Counted from the first letter of the stretch, positions 1-9,086 are shown. The stretch: 64,000 nt of DNA from Pseudomonadota bacterium (GCA_023388175.1 JAEWGT010000009.1:62001-126000), one strand, 5' to 3'. Numbers and translations: made by a program. The notes: generated by a model from the sequence alone, not told the origin.

Positions 1-1
1 G

Positions 2-1180
2 GATCGGGTGAAACGCCATGCCCTGGCCCAGATCGCGGCTTTTCAGCAAAACGGCATTGCCGCCACCGTCAAGCACTGGCCGGGCGAGGGCTATGACGAC
101 CGCGACCAGCATCTGGTGACCACGGTCAATCCACTGACGCTGGACGAATGGGAAGACACCTTCGGCCAGCTCTACCGCGCCGCCATCGACGCCGGCGTGC
201 TGAGCGTCATGTCCGCCCATATTGCCTTCCCCGCTTTCGTGCGCGAACTCGATCTCGAGGCAGGGGCGGAGGCCTTCCGCCCGGCAACGCTGAGCCCGCA
301 GCTCAACCAGACGCTGTTGCGCGAGAGACTGGGTTTCAACGGCTTGATCGTTTCCGACGCCACGCCCATGGCCGGTTTCGGCGATTGGGGCCCGCGTGAC
401 CAGACCATTCCCCAATGCGTCATTGCCGGCTGCGACGTGATCCTGTTCTCAGACGATGCCAATGCCGATCTCATGTATCTGGTCAAGGCGGTAGCCGATG
501 GCCGGCTGAGCCAGGAGCGGGTGGACGAGGCGGTGACGCGGGTGCTGGGCTTGAAGGCAGCCCTGGGCGTGCATAAGGCCGGCCGCGTCGGACCCGATCT
601 CGATGCGGCAAAGGCCGTGATGGGCCGGACCGCCAGCCGCGATACTGCACGGGCCGTCAGCGCCCGTGTGCCCACGCTGGTCAAGGACGTGCAGAACCTG
701 TTGCCGCTGTCCCCGGACCGGCATAAGCGCGTGCTGGTGTTTTCGACCGGCGCGGTGCAGCCCTTCGCGCCCCATCCCCTGCCGCTGGGCCTGCCCAACA
801 TGCTCTGGCGCGAGGGTTTTGAGATCACCGAATATGCCCCGGGCATGGAGGTCGATCCCAGGGAGTACGACCTCGTGCTCTATCTGCTGGCCGAGGAAAC
901 GCTGCTGACTCGCCAGCGCATCTTCCTCAACTGGAAGGACATGACCGGCACGGTCTTTGGTGCCATGAAGCGCTATTGGCACGATCTGCCGGTATTGATG
1001 GTCTCGCTCGGCTATCCCTATTACCTTCACGATGCGCCGCGCGTGCCCACCTATGTCAATGCCTATGGCAGCAACGAGGACATGCAGGCCGCCGTGGTCG
1101 AGGCCCTGATGGGCCGCACGCCCTTTGCCGGCACCAGTCCGGTGGATCCCTTCTGTGGCAGCGAACAGGGCAAGTATTAG
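2..1180 (+). CDS. Glycoside hydrolase family 3 protein, 5' end cut by window edge
   Basis: This is the C-terminal part of a GH3 enzyme, which removes terminal sugars such as N-acetylglucosamine or glucose with retention. The frame is open from base 2, so the true start lies upstream; the GTG at 8 is probably internal. The substrate motif KHWPGEG (the family form is KHFPGHG) is at residues 22-28 counted from that GTG. The likely nucleophile is Asp117 in IVSDATPMAGF. About 200 residues follow the barrel, consistent with a GH3 C-terminal domain, so it is longer than plain NagZ. No signal peptide can be judged. Whether it is a beta-N-acetylhexosaminidase or a beta-glucosidase cannot be decided from this piece. 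Confidence 0.85.
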   Translation, partial: DRVKRHALAQIAAFQQNGIAATVKHWPGEGYDDRDQHLVTTVNPLTLDEWEDTFGQLYRAAIDAGVLSVMSAHIAFPAFVRELDLEAGAEAFRPATLSPQLNQTLLRERLGFNGLIVSDATPMAGFGDWGPRDQTIPQCVIAGCDVILFSDDANADLMYLVKAVADGRLSQERVDEAVTRVLGLKAALGVHKAGRVGPDLDAAKAVMGRTASRDTARAVSARVPTLVKDVQNLLPLSPDRHKRVLVFSTGAVQPFAPHPLPLGLPNMLWREGFEITEYAPGMEVDPREYDLVLYLLAEETLLTRQRIFLNWKDMTGTVFGAMKRYWHDLPVLMVSLGYPYYLHDAPRVPTYVNAYGSNEDMQAAVVEALMGRTPFAGTSPVDPFCGSEQGKY

Positions 1181-1191
1181 CCCTGTATCAC

Positions 1192-1214
1192 CGGAACCGA
1201 TCCCTCCGGTTCCG
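1192..1214 (+). terminator. Possible weak terminator after the GH3 gene
   Basis: The arms CGGAACCG and CGGTTCCG pair perfectly around a 7-nt loop, 12 bases after the GH3 stop. The following bases are pyrimidine-rich but lack a clean T run, so termination here is only plausible. Confidence 0.4.
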
Positions 1215-1270
1215 TCCTTCCCAATCCTGACAATGCCGGGCTAGAAAAAGCGGCGCGAAGTGGAACGAAT

Positions 1271-2578
1271 ATGGCCACCTATACCGATATTGCCCGCCGG
1301 GTTTACAACCACACGTTCAAGCTCGATCCGATCATTCGGAGCCTGCTCGATACCGATTTCTACAAGCTGCTGATGTTGCAGATGATCTGGGGACTCTATC
1401 CCAAGGTAGAGGCGACGTTCAGCCTGATCAACCGCACCAAATCGGTGCGGCTGGCCGAGGAAATCGACATCGATGAATTGCGCGCCCAGCTCGATCACTG
1501 CCGCACATTGCGCTTTTCCAAGAAGGAAATGATCTGGCTGGCGGGTAACAGCTTCTATGGCAGCCGCCAGATTTTCCAGCCCGGCTTCCTGCGCTGGCTC
1601 GAAAATTTCCAGCTCCCCGAATACCGGCTGGAAAAGCGCGACGGCCAGTTCGTGCTCGAATTTCCCGGCCTTTGGGTCGAGACCACGATGTGGGAAATTC
1701 CCGCGCTGGCCATCATCAACGAATTGCGCTCGCGGGCCGCGATGAAGCATTACGGCCCCTTCACGCTCGACGTGCTCTATGCCCGCGCCAAGGCCAAGAT
1801 GTGGGAAAAGGTCGAGCGGCTGCAAAAGCTGCCCGATCTCAAGATTTCCGATTTCGGTACGCGCCGCCGCCATTCCTTCCTCTGGCAGCGCTGGTGCGTG
1901 GAGGCGCTGAAGGAGGGGATCGGGGAGAATTTCACCGGCACCTCCAATGTCAAGCTCGCCATGGACACCGATCTTGAGGCGCTCGGCACCAATGCCCATG
2001 AGCTGCCCATGGTGCTGGCCGCGCTGGCCCGTTCCGACGAGGAACTGCGCGAAGCCCCCTATAGGGTCCTCCAGGACTGGAAGAGTTACTACGGCGGCAA
2101 CCTGCTTATTGTGCTGCCCGACGCCTTCGGCACCGATGCCTTCCTGCGCGATGCGCCCGACTGGGTGGCCGACTGGACCGGCTTCCGCCCCGACAGCGCG
2201 CCCGCCATCGAAGGGGGTGAACGCATCATCCAGTTCTGGAAGGATCGCGGCCGCGACCCGCGCGAAAAGCTGCTGATCTTTTCGGACGGGCTCGACGTCG
2301 AAATGATCGAGGACGCCTATCTGCATTTCGATGGCAAGGTGCGCATGGCCTTTGGCTGGGGCACCAACCTGACCAATGATTTCGAGCACTGTGCGCCCGC
2401 GCCAAATCCCGGCCTCAAACCGATTTCCATCGTCGCCAAGGTTTCGGAGGCCAATGGCCGGCCGGCGGTGAAACTCTCGGACAACCCGGCCAAGGCCACC
2501 GGCGAACCCGGCGAAATCGACCGCTATATCAAGGTCTTCGGCGACCAGGGACGGGTGGAATATGCGGTCAAGGTGTAG
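1271..2578 (+). CDS. pncB: Nicotinate phosphoribosyltransferase
   Basis: It converts nicotinate and PRPP to nicotinate mononucleotide in the NAD salvage (Preiss-Handler) pathway in the cytoplasm. At 435 aa it has the usual length. Family landmarks are LDTDFYKLLM near residue 27, FGTRRRHSF with His201 as the candidate phosphorylated histidine, GTSNVKLAMD and TNAHELPMV. The ATG is preceded by GGAACG. It stands alone: the GH3 gene lies 90 bases upstream and an unrelated small gene follows after about 240 bases. Confidence 0.95.
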   Translation: MATYTDIARRVYNHTFKLDPIIRSLLDTDFYKLLMLQMIWGLYPKVEATFSLINRTKSVRLAEEIDIDELRAQLDHCRTLRFSKKEMIWLAGNSFYGSRQIFQPGFLRWLENFQLPEYRLEKRDGQFVLEFPGLWVETTMWEIPALAIINELRSRAAMKHYGPFTLDVLYARAKAKMWEKVERLQKLPDLKISDFGTRRRHSFLWQRWCVEALKEGIGENFTGTSNVKLAMDTDLEALGTNAHELPMVLAALARSDEELREAPYRVLQDWKSYYGGNLLIVLPDAFGTDAFLRDAPDWVADWTGFRPDSAPAIEGGERIIQFWKDRGRDPREKLLIFSDGLDVEMIEDAYLHFDGKVRMAFGWGTNLTNDFEHCAPAPNPGLKPISIVAKVSEANGRPAVKLSDNPAKATGEPGEIDRYIKVFGDQGRVEYAVKV

Positions 2579-2816
2579 CGCCGCTCCACCGCTCGCGTTT
2601 TCGTGACCGTTTTTTTGCCTCTTTTGTAGGCTTTTAACAGCGGCGGAATCGGACTAATCCGGTCCCGCTGACATTTCAGCGTCGTCCCCTGCCTCGATCC
2701 CATTTCGGGCGTGATGCGCTTTCGCAACAGGTTGGACTAACCAAGCCGGCGGCGGTGCAACCCCGCTGCCGGGATGACGTTATTGCCGGGTGAACCATCC
2801 AGGACCAGTCTGGTCG

Positions 2817-3101
2817 ATGGGGGCTCCCACGGAGCCGGAATTGAGTCTTGAGTTGATCGATATCGCCCTGGCCGAGAGACAGCCCCATCCCCGATTGCAG
2901 GATCGCGTGACCGGCAAGGTCAGGGCTGTGCTGACCGAAACCATTGGGGGGCAGGAGGTCCGGCACGAATTGATGGTTCCGGTCTGGACCGATATCCAGG
3001 CCGGGATGAGCGATGAGGATGTCGAACTGGCGCTGATGGTCAAGGCGGCCGATATCGTCGGCCGGCTCAAGCAGCATCTTGGTACCCCTCCGAGCCCCTG
3101 A
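2817..3101 (+). CDS. Hypothetical protein, about 94 aa
   Basis: I do not recognise this family. The predicted protein is soluble and acidic, has no cysteine, and has a helical C-terminal half (SDEDVELALMVKAADIVGRL). I chose ATG 2817 because AGGA lies 12 bases upstream; an in-frame GTG at 2790 would add nine residues. A competing antisense frame is Arg- and Ser-rich, as expected of a shadow. The gene ends just before the convergent small gene at 3106. It could be a Hyphomicrobiales-specific conserved hypothetical protein. Confidence 0.6.
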   Translation: MGAPTEPELSLELIDIALAERQPHPRLQDRVTGKVRAVLTETIGGQEVRHELMVPVWTDIQAGMSDEDVELALMVKAADIVGRLKQHLGTPPSP

Positions 3102-3105
3102 AGCC

Positions 3106-3339
3106 TCAGTCGTCCATCCGCGCCAGCGCCGCGATGAATTGCCGGCGCGCCGCCGCCGCATCGAAAGTGGAATTTTGAACAACCGCCTGTGCGTGGCTTG
3201 CGCTGTCATGGCTGGCGACCGCGCCCCTGGCAGGTGCGAGCCGTGCCGCGCTCATGTCGCGCTTTGCCATTTCCTCGCGCACAAACCACACAAGCGCTGC
3301 CAGAACGATGGCCCAGATGGCCACAAGCTCCCAGATCAT
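3106..3339 (-). CDS. Small single-pass membrane protein, 77 aa
   Basis: The N-terminus MIWELVAIWAIVLAALVWFV is one strong transmembrane helix. It is followed by a charged stretch and an Ala-rich cytoplasmic or periplasmic tail. GGAG lies nine bases before the ATG, which supports the start. No domain is recognised. It overlaps nothing and converges with the hypothetical gene at 2817. Confidence 0.6.
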   Translation of the reverse strand: MIWELVAIWAIVLAALVWFVREEMAKRDMSAARLAPARGAVASHDSASHAQAVVQNSTFDAAAARRQFIAALARMDD

Positions 3340-3426
3340 TGCCGCTTCTCCACAAGGGTTGGAACGGCTCTGGAATAGCTAATGCTTTGTTAATTCCCTA
3401 GCGGGAACGCGGATTAAGCCTAATGG

Positions 3427-4242
3427 CTAAACTTGTCGCTTTCCTGCCGCCGCAGGCAGCGCCCCGCCGCGGTTGAGCGCCACCAGCATGGCGCGCACCT
3501 CTTGTTCGGCTGCCTTGCTCACTGCCTTGCGATTGTCGTTTTCCGAGAGAGGCATGGGGGTGCCGAAGGCGATGGTGACATCCTTGACCGGGCCGGAAAG
3601 GATTTCGGCAATGTTCTGCTTGATCGATTTGGACTTGATCCAGGCGATCAGCGACCGCTCATTGCGGCTGACCGGCAGGCCCTGCAATTTCGTATAGGCA
3701 ATGGTCACCGGCTGGATGACCACGTCCCTGGCCCCCGCCTCGATCATGGCGTGTTGCGCCGCCCCGATCAGCGCCGAACGGAAGGGCAGGACATGGGTGC
3801 CGATGTCGGACTGGCCCTCGGCAAACAGCAGGACGGCATTACCGCTGGCCATATGATTGCCCATGGCCTGGGCGGTTTTTCCGGTCGCCGAACGGCGGGT
3901 GCGGTCGGCATAGATGGTGCGCTGCAGATTGGCCATCATGCCCACGAAGGGCCATTGTCCCACTTCCCGCTTGGCCACGAAGGTGACATCGGCCACTGAG
4001 CCGAGCGCCACGATATCGGTCCAGGAAATGTGGTTGGAGACCATTAGCGTTGGGCGGCCATTGGATGGCGTACCGATGACCTTGATCCTGAGGCCCAGAA
4101 AGGCGCAGCCGACGCGATGAAACATCCGCGGCAAGACCTGCCAGAACGGCAGGCGCAGAGCCACGATCAGCCCCTGCAACGGGATAACCACGATGAGGAA
4201 GGGCACGAAGACGAACAGGAAGAACAGAATGCGGAAGATCAT
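3427..4242 (-). CDS. plsC: 1-acyl-sn-glycerol-3-phosphate acyltransferase
   Basis: It acylates lysophosphatidic acid to phosphatidic acid at the inner membrane, in phospholipid synthesis. The protein has 271 aa. It has a hydrophobic N-terminal anchor (residues 1-30), the catalytic H(x4)D motif NHISWTD with His71 and Asp76, and a FAEGQSDIG block near residue 140 in place of the more common FPEGTR. It lies 12 bases downstream of the fur-like gene in the leftward run tsaB-rimI-fur-plsC. The role could be in ornithine-lipid acylation (OlsA-like), because paralogues share these motifs. Confidence 0.85.
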   Translation of the reverse strand: MIFRILFFLFVFVPFLIVVIPLQGLIVALRLPFWQVLPRMFHRVGCAFLGLRIKVIGTPSNGRPTLMVSNHISWTDIVALGSVADVTFVAKREVGQWPFVGMMANLQRTIYADRTRRSATGKTAQAMGNHMASGNAVLLFAEGQSDIGTHVLPFRSALIGAAQHAMIEAGARDVVIQPVTIAYTKLQGLPVSRNERSLIAWIKSKSIKQNIAEILSGPVKDVTIAFGTPMPLSENDNRKAVSKAAEQEVRAMLVALNRGGALPAAAGKRQV

Positions 4243-4254
4243 TTCGGCGCCGCC

Positions 4255-4689
4255 TCAGGCCTTCTTGTCGCCGATCGGCACGGCATAAAGTTCGAGCCTG
4301 TGATCGACCAGCCTGTAGCCCAGCCGCTTGGCGATCACGTCCTGAATGGCCTCGATTTCCTCATTGCGGAATTCGATCACCTTGCCGGAACGGATATCGA
4401 TGAGATGGTCGTGATGTTCGTCGGGAATGAGTTCAAACCGGGCGCGCCCATCCTTGAAATCATGCTTGGTGACCAGCCCCGCCTCTTCGAACAGATTGAC
4501 GGTGCGATAGACGGTTGAGAGCGAGATGCGCGGATCGACCGCGGCGGCGCGCCGGTAGAGCTCCTCGACATCGGGATGGTCATTGGCGCCCTCGATCACG
4601 CGGGCGATGGTGCGGCGCTGGTCGGTCATGCGCATGCCATGGGCGACGCAGGCGTCTTCCAGGTTCAATTCGGATGGGTTCTTGCTCAC
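4255..4689 (-). CDS. mur: Fur-family metalloregulator, Mur-like (manganese)
   Basis: This is a 144-aa Fur-superfamily repressor with a winged helix (residues about 18-75, SLSTVYRTVNLFEEAGLV) and the metal-binding block HHDHLID at 92-98. The only cysteine is Cys14, so both structural CxxC motifs of E. coli Fur are absent. That is the pattern of alphaproteobacterial Fur/Mur proteins, which respond to Mn(II) and repress sitABCD. Such an operon, with a matching palindrome, lies at 52.3-55.9 kb. The start is GTG at 4689 with GGAG upstream. It lies between rimI and plsC. Mur is preferred over Irr because there is no haem-regulatory motif. Confidence 0.85.
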   Translation of the reverse strand: MSKNPSELNLEDACVAHGMRMTDQRRTIARVIEGANDHPDVEELYRRAAAVDPRISLSTVYRTVNLFEEAGLVTKHDFKDGRARFELIPDEHHDHLIDIRSGKVIEFRNEEIEAIQDVIAKRLGYRLVDHRLELYAVPIGDKKA

Positions 4690-4725
4690 GCCAACGCTCC
4701 CTGGCGGATTTTTCTAAGGACCGGG

Positions 4726-5205
4726 TTAGCCAAGATCGCGCGCCATGACAAGCGCGGTGGCCGCCGACCCGTCCGGCCTCGGATAATAGCCCTTGCGCGA
4801 GGAGATGGTAGCAAAACCGAGCTTTTCGTAGAGACGGATCGCCGCATGGTTCTGCTCGTCCACCTCCAGAAACATCCGCCGCGACGGGGAATGCAGCAGA
4901 TCGGCAAAGACGGCGTTCATCAGGGCCCGGCCCAATCCCCTGGCGCGCCATTTCGGATCGACCGCAATGGTCAGCAATTCACTTTCATCCAGCACCGTCC
5001 GGATCAGGGCAAAGCCGGCAATGCGGCGTCTGGCATCGCACACGACATAGACCGGACTATCCTTGCCGGCCAGAAACTGGCCGAATTCCTCGACGGGCCA
5101 GCCACGATAAAAACTCTGGCCATGAATACGGGCGAGATCCTTTGCGTCCCGAACCTCCCCCGGCTCCACATGCAGCCCGCCCGGAGCCATCCAGAATTTC
5201 AACAT
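4726..5205 (-). CDS. rimI: Ribosomal protein S18-alanine N-acetyltransferase
   Basis: This is a 159-aa GNAT enzyme predicted to acetylate the N-terminal Ala of ribosomal protein S18 using acetyl-CoA. The CoA pyrophosphate loop is RARGLGRALM, followed by the FLEVDEQNHAAIRLYEKLGF block typical of RimI. Its ATG overlaps the tsaB stop in an ATGA junction, which indicates translational coupling. The family call rests strongly on the tsaB pairing. Confidence 0.85.
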   Translation of the reverse strand: MLKFWMAPGGLHVEPGEVRDAKDLARIHGQSFYRGWPVEEFGQFLAGKDSPVYVVCDARRRIAGFALIRTVLDESELLTIAVDPKWRARGLGRALMNAVFADLLHSPSRRMFLEVDEQNHAAIRLYEKLGFATISSRKGYYPRPDGSAATALVMARDLG

Positions 5206-5825
5206 CAGCTGTTTCCCGGCGCGCGCCTTGGAATGCGTGCCGCATCCTGCGGCTTGGCATCTGCATCCCGGATATAGGCAGCATGGGGCGGGAATGCCAG
5301 CGGATCGGCCGTCGCGGCAAAGCGCGCCATGGCGCCGATTGCGGCGAAGGGAGATTGAATGACCTGCATGCCCCCGGGAATGGCGGCATGGGCGCTTTCG
5401 ATCGGCACGAGAGACGGGCCATCGCCAATGACGCCGGGCGCCGCAAAGACCTCGAAATAGGCTTCGCCGCGCCGCGCATCGACCAACACCGCAACCGGGC
5501 CATTTTCCAATGCCAGGGAGACGGCCAGCAGGCTGGGAATACCCAGAACCGGCAGCTTGCGCGCCAGACCCAGGCCCCGCGCGGCCGAAAGCCCGATCCG
5601 AAGACCGGTAAAGGAACCGGGGCCGGTGGTCACGGCGATGCGGGCGAGATCAGCGTAGGCGAGCCCATTGCGGACCAGCAGCGTCTCGATCCGGTCGAAC
5701 AGGATTTCTGCATGGCCCTTGGCAATGTCCTCCACCAATTCATCCACGCTTCCATCGGCGAGCGCCAGCGCCAGCTGCAGGCGCGGTGCGGCGGTGTCGA
5801 TGGCGAGGGTGATCGGTGTGGTCAT
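5205..5825 (-). CDS. tsaB: tRNA N6-threonylcarbamoyladenosine synthesis protein TsaB
   Basis: TsaB is the scaffold partner of TsaD in making t6A37 on ANN-decoding tRNAs. The 206-aa protein has the ASKHA-type start ITLAIDTAA, TTGPGSFTGLRIGLSAARGL near residue 70, and VLVDARRGEAYFEVF. Length is normal. It heads the leftward run tsaB-rimI-fur-plsC, with a 219-base divergent spacer to lnt. In related genomes a NifU-like gene usually sits beside it; here that gene is at 20.8 kb. Confidence 0.9.
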   Translation of the reverse strand: MTTPITLAIDTAAPRLQLALALADGSVDELVEDIAKGHAEILFDRIETLLVRNGLAYADLARIAVTTGPGSFTGLRIGLSAARGLGLARKLPVLGIPSLLAVSLALENGPVAVLVDARRGEAYFEVFAAPGVIGDGPSLVPIESAHAAIPGGMQVIQSPFAAIGAMARFAATADPLAFPPHAAYIRDADAKPQDAARIPRRAPGNS

Positions 5826-6044
5826 GGCATATCCCGGGGTAAGGAACAGGGCGGCGTCTGCTGCGTCAGTTTCCCTGCAGCGGCAGTCCCGCTGTCGTGG
5901 GATTGCCTGTGCGGCAGATGCGCGATCCCCTGCATACGCTTTGCACTCCTACCCTTTCCCCCTCCCCCAAGTCCACCGCCTTGACGCCCAGCGCGGCTGG
6001 CACCACCTTGCCCCCATGCTGCTTGATTCGCCCCTTTCCCGCCC

Positions 6045-7664
6045 ATGACCTGGCTGGCCGAAACCGCCATGCTGAGCCAGGGTTGGCGCAGGTTCCTGCT
6101 GCTTCTGCTGGCCGGCGCGCTGGCCGGGCTGTCCGTGCCGCCCTTTTTCCTGTTGCCCCTTCTGTTCCTCGCCATGCCCGTCTGGGTCTGGGCTCTGGAT
6201 GGGGCCGAGCGGCCGCGCGGCTGGCGGCGCCTGTTCGGACCCGCATTCACCGTGGGTTTCGCCTTTGGCTGGGGCTATTTTCTCGTTGCCTTTCACTGGT
6301 TGGGTGCAGCCTTCTTCGTTGATGGCGGCTGGGTTCTCGGCGCCATGCCCTTTGCCATCGCTGCCTTGGCGGCTTTGATTGCGCTGTTCTGGGGCCTTGC
6401 CAGCGCCTTTGCACATCTGTTCTGGAGCCATGGCTGGACGCGCATCCTGACGCTGTCGGCCTGGCTCGCCGCTGCCGAATTCGTGCGCGGCCATGTCTTT
6501 ACCGGCTTTCCCTTCGACCTGCTGGGCTACAGCCTGACCGGCACCGATGAGATGATGCAGCTGGCCTCGGTGATTGGTGTCTATGGCCTGAGCTTCCTGG
6601 CCCCGCTGCTCGCCATGACCCCGGCGCTGGTCTGGCCCGCCGACCAGCGCAACTGGTCGCGGCGTCTGGCGCCGCTCTTTCTGGCCCTGCTCGTCATCGC
6701 CACCCAGCTTGGCTACGGCTGGAACCGGCTCAGCGGCAATATTTCCACCGAGCGGCAGGACATGGCCCTGCGGCTGGTGCAGCCACTGGTCTATGAGCAT
6801 GCCGATTTCGGCAATGTCGATCCGGTGGCGCTGGTGGACCGGCTGATCATGCTGTCAGACATGCGCATGGACCCCTCCGATCAGGGGCTGGCCGATATCA
6901 CCCATCTGATCTGGCCCGAATCGAGCCTGCCTTTCTTTCTCGAAACCTATCCCGAAGCACTGGCGCGCATCGCCCGCATGCTGCCCGAACAGGCGAGCCT
7001 GATTGCCGGCGTGCCGCGCCGCCCGCTCGATATCGATGGCGCAAGGCCCGGCCAGCCGCCCTATAATTCGGTGCTTGCCATCAATTCCGACGGCGAAGTG
7101 ATCGCCTCCTATGACAAGTCGCATCTTGTGCCCTTCGGCGAATATCTGCCCTTCGCCGACATGCTGGCGCGCATCGGCATTACCCAATTCGTGCCTGGCG
7201 CCGATGGCTGGTCGGCGGGCGATGCGCGGCGGCGGCTGATGAGCCTGCCCAATGCCCCTGCGGCACTGATTCTGGTGTGCTACGAAATCATCTTTTCGGG
7301 CGATCTGGGCGAGACGGGCGGCGCGCAATTCCTGCTCAACCTCACCAATGACGCCTGGTTCGACGCCTATTGGATCGGCCCGGCCCAGCATGCCCATCAT
7401 GCGCGGCTGCGTGCCGTGGAAGAGGGCATGAGTCTGGTGCGCGCCGCCAATACCGGCCTCACCTTCGTCACCGACCCGCTGGGCCGCGTGACCGCGCAAC
7501 TGGCCCCCGGTGAAATGGCTGCTCTCGACGTTCGCCCGCATCAGAAGCTGTCGGGCACCGTCTTCGCGCAGATCCGCCACTGGCCGTTCATGATTGCAGT
7601 CCTGGCCGGCATGCTCGTGGGCCTCATCGCCTCAAGGCGCGGGCGCAAACGCCTGCCGCAATAA
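6045..7664 (+). CDS. lnt: Apolipoprotein N-acyltransferase
   Basis: Lnt adds the third acyl chain to the N-terminal cysteine of lipoproteins on the periplasmic face of the inner membrane. The 539-aa protein has several N-terminal transmembrane helices (residues 15-220), then a carbon-nitrogen hydrolase domain. The catalytic triad is visible as Glu292 (WPESSLPFF), Lys358 (YDKSHLVPFGEYLPF) and Cys412 (LVCYEIIF). A last helix lies near residue 515. ATG 6045 is used; Met9 is an alternative. Lnt commonly follows corC, but corC is 39 kb away here. Confidence 0.93.
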   Translation: MTWLAETAMLSQGWRRFLLLLLAGALAGLSVPPFFLLPLLFLAMPVWVWALDGAERPRGWRRLFGPAFTVGFAFGWGYFLVAFHWLGAAFFVDGGWVLGAMPFAIAALAALIALFWGLASAFAHLFWSHGWTRILTLSAWLAAAEFVRGHVFTGFPFDLLGYSLTGTDEMMQLASVIGVYGLSFLAPLLAMTPALVWPADQRNWSRRLAPLFLALLVIATQLGYGWNRLSGNISTERQDMALRLVQPLVYEHADFGNVDPVALVDRLIMLSDMRMDPSDQGLADITHLIWPESSLPFFLETYPEALARIARMLPEQASLIAGVPRRPLDIDGARPGQPPYNSVLAINSDGEVIASYDKSHLVPFGEYLPFADMLARIGITQFVPGADGWSAGDARRRLMSLPNAPAALILVCYEIIFSGDLGETGGAQFLLNLTNDAWFDAYWIGPAQHAHHARLRAVEEGMSLVRAANTGLTFVTDPLGRVTAQLAPGEMAALDVRPHQKLSGTVFAQIRHWPFMIAVLAGMLVGLIASRRGRKRLPQ

Positions 7665-7696
7665 AAAACCCCGTCGCTTTTCAGCAACGGGGTTTT
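7665..7696. terminator. Bidirectional terminator between lnt and tRNA-Leu
   Basis: The arms AAAACCCCGT and ACGGGGTTTT pair perfectly around a 12-nt loop. The symmetry gives a T run on both strands, so it can end lnt (rightward) and the tRNA (leftward). Confidence 0.85.
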
Positions 7697-7701
7697 GAAA
7701 T

Positions 7702-7786
7702 TGGTGCCCAGAAAAGGACTCGAACCTTCACGCCTTGCGGCACACGGACCTGAACCGTGCGCGTCTACCAATTCCGCCATCTGGGC
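7702..7786 (-). tRNA. tRNA-Leu (anticodon CAG)
   Basis: It has 85 nt including an encoded CCA end. The acceptor stem GCCCAGA pairs with TCTGGGC. The D-arm has AATTGGTAGAC, and the anticodon stem CACGG/CCGTG encloses TTCAGGT, giving CAG at 7752-7750. A class II variable arm (GCCGCAAGGC) and the T-loop GGTTCGAGTCC follow. The long variable arm and anticodon agree on leucine. Confidence 0.97.
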
Positions 7787-7796
7787 GACGGGCGAG

Positions 7797-7825
7797 TAAC
7801 TAGGGTGCCGTCATCCTATTGTCAA
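7797..7825 (-). promoter_or_regulatory. Probable promoter of tRNA-Leu
   Basis: On the minus strand a perfect -35 box TTGACA (7825-7820) is followed, after 17 bases, by TAGTTA (7802-7797), ten bases before the tRNA. The -10 match is poor, so the call rests on the -35 box and the spacing. Confidence 0.5.
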
Positions 7826-7949
7826 TGCGCATTCTTGAACCGGACCCGAAGTTTTCCAAGTCTATTGCTGGCACGCGCAAGGCTCGACAGAACCAAGCCG
7901 CTTGCGCTAGAAGCGGCAGGTAGAAACCTGCCTGCGCCGGAGCCCCCAA

Positions 7950-8948
7950 ATGGATCGCAATATCCCCAAGCTCGTCACCATTTTCGGTGGATCGGGATTT
8001 GTCGGCACGCATCTGGTGCAATTGCTAGCGCGGCAGGGCTATCGCATCCGTGTTGCGGTGCGCCGCCCCGATCTCGCCGGGGAAACCCGCATGTTCGGCA
8101 GCGTGGGCCAGGTCGTGCCGGTACAGGCCAATCTGCGCAATGAAGCTTCGGTCATGCGGGCCGTTGCCGGCGCGGATGTGGTGATCAATCTGGTGGGCCT
8201 CGGCTTCGAGCGTGGCAAGCAGCGTTTCGACGCTGTCCATGTCGAGGGCGCGGCCACTGTTGCGCGTGCTGCGAAGGCAGCCGGGGCGTCCGCACTGGTG
8301 CATATGTCGGCGCTGGGCGTCGACAAGGCCGCTGAAGTGAGCGCCTATGCTGCCACCAAGCTCGCGGGCGAACAGGCCGTGCTGGCGGCCTATCCCGATG
8401 CAGTTATCCTGCGGCCCTCGATCATGTTCGGCCAGAATGACGGCTTCTTCAACCTCATGGGCACGCTGGTGCGCCTGTTCCCCATCATGCCGCTGATCTC
8501 GGGCAAGACCCTGTTCCAGCCGGTTTTTGTCGGCGATGTCGCGGCCGCTCTGGCCAAGGCTGCCGAGGGCGCGGTCAAGACCGGCCGTGTCTATGAACTG
8601 GGCGGGCCGGATGTCGAAACGCACAAGGCGCTGATGGAACGCATCCTGCGCGAAGCCGGCCGTAACAGGCCGTTGATCCCGCTGCCCTCCGGCCTTGCCC
8701 GGTTCAAGGCCAGCCTGCTGGGCATTTTGCCGTTCAAGCCGCTGATTACCGTTGATCAGGTCAACCTGCTCGGTGTCGACAATGTGGTTTCGGAGGCTGC
8801 CATCAAGGATAAGCGCACCTTTGCCGCCTTTGGCATCACGCCGACCCCGATGGACGAGATTCTGCCCACCTATATGTGGCGCTTCCGCCGTCATGGCGAA
8901 TTTGACCGTGACAACAAGCCGGCGGCGCATGGCAGCTTGACGGCCTGA
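7950..8948 (+). CDS. Complex I NDUFA9-like NAD(P)-binding protein
   Basis: This is a 332-aa atypical SDR of the NDUFA9 family. Mitochondrial members stabilise complex I; bacterial members probably bind quinone or NADPH at the membrane. The Rossmann motif is TIFGGSGFVGTHLV at residues 9-22. ALVHMSALGV and YAATKLAGE supply the SDR core, with Tyr and Lys spaced as YxxxK. The C-terminal half is hydrophobic. It is not near nuo genes here and stands alone before the PadR gene. The exact function in bacteria is not settled. Confidence 0.8.
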   Translation: MDRNIPKLVTIFGGSGFVGTHLVQLLARQGYRIRVAVRRPDLAGETRMFGSVGQVVPVQANLRNEASVMRAVAGADVVINLVGLGFERGKQRFDAVHVEGAATVARAAKAAGASALVHMSALGVDKAAEVSAYAATKLAGEQAVLAAYPDAVILRPSIMFGQNDGFFNLMGTLVRLFPIMPLISGKTLFQPVFVGDVAAALAKAAEGAVKTGRVYELGGPDVETHKALMERILREAGRNRPLIPLPSGLARFKASLLGILPFKPLITVDQVNLLGVDNVVSEAAIKDKRTFAAFGITPTPMDEILPTYMWRFRRHGEFDRDNKPAAHGSLTA

Positions 8949-9025
8949 CTTTATCCATTCTGCAGCGCTTCCAGCACCACCGACCGTGAGTTCGGGGGTG
9001 TTTTGCTGCGCGCCATGGATTCTTC

Positions 9026-9039
9026 CAAGATATATCTTG
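9026..9039. promoter_or_regulatory. Distal palindromic operator before the PadR gene
   Basis: CAAGATATATCTTG is a perfect 14-bp palindrome. With one mismatch it extends to 20 bp. It shares the ATATCT core with a second palindrome 50 bases on, so both may bind the same dimer. Confidence 0.55.
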
Positions 9040-9086
9040 AAACTTGCCATCATTCCCACGATCTCCAGCAGGAAGGGCTTTTACGA

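Noticed and set aside
2735..2790. Cobalamin-riboswitch-like string (GGTGCAA followed by GCTGCCGGG)
   Set aside because: Only a few bases resemble the B12-box region; the rest of the conserved core is absent, and the downstream gene has no cobalamin link.
5826..6250. Two long leftward frames between tsaB and lnt
   Set aside because: They are Arg/Gly/Pro-rich and overlap the lnt start, and one overlaps the end of tsaB; neither has family motifs.
7541..7780. 79-codon reading frame over the tRNA-Leu gene
   Set aside because: The translation is the well-known artefact of reading through a tRNA-Leu sequence.
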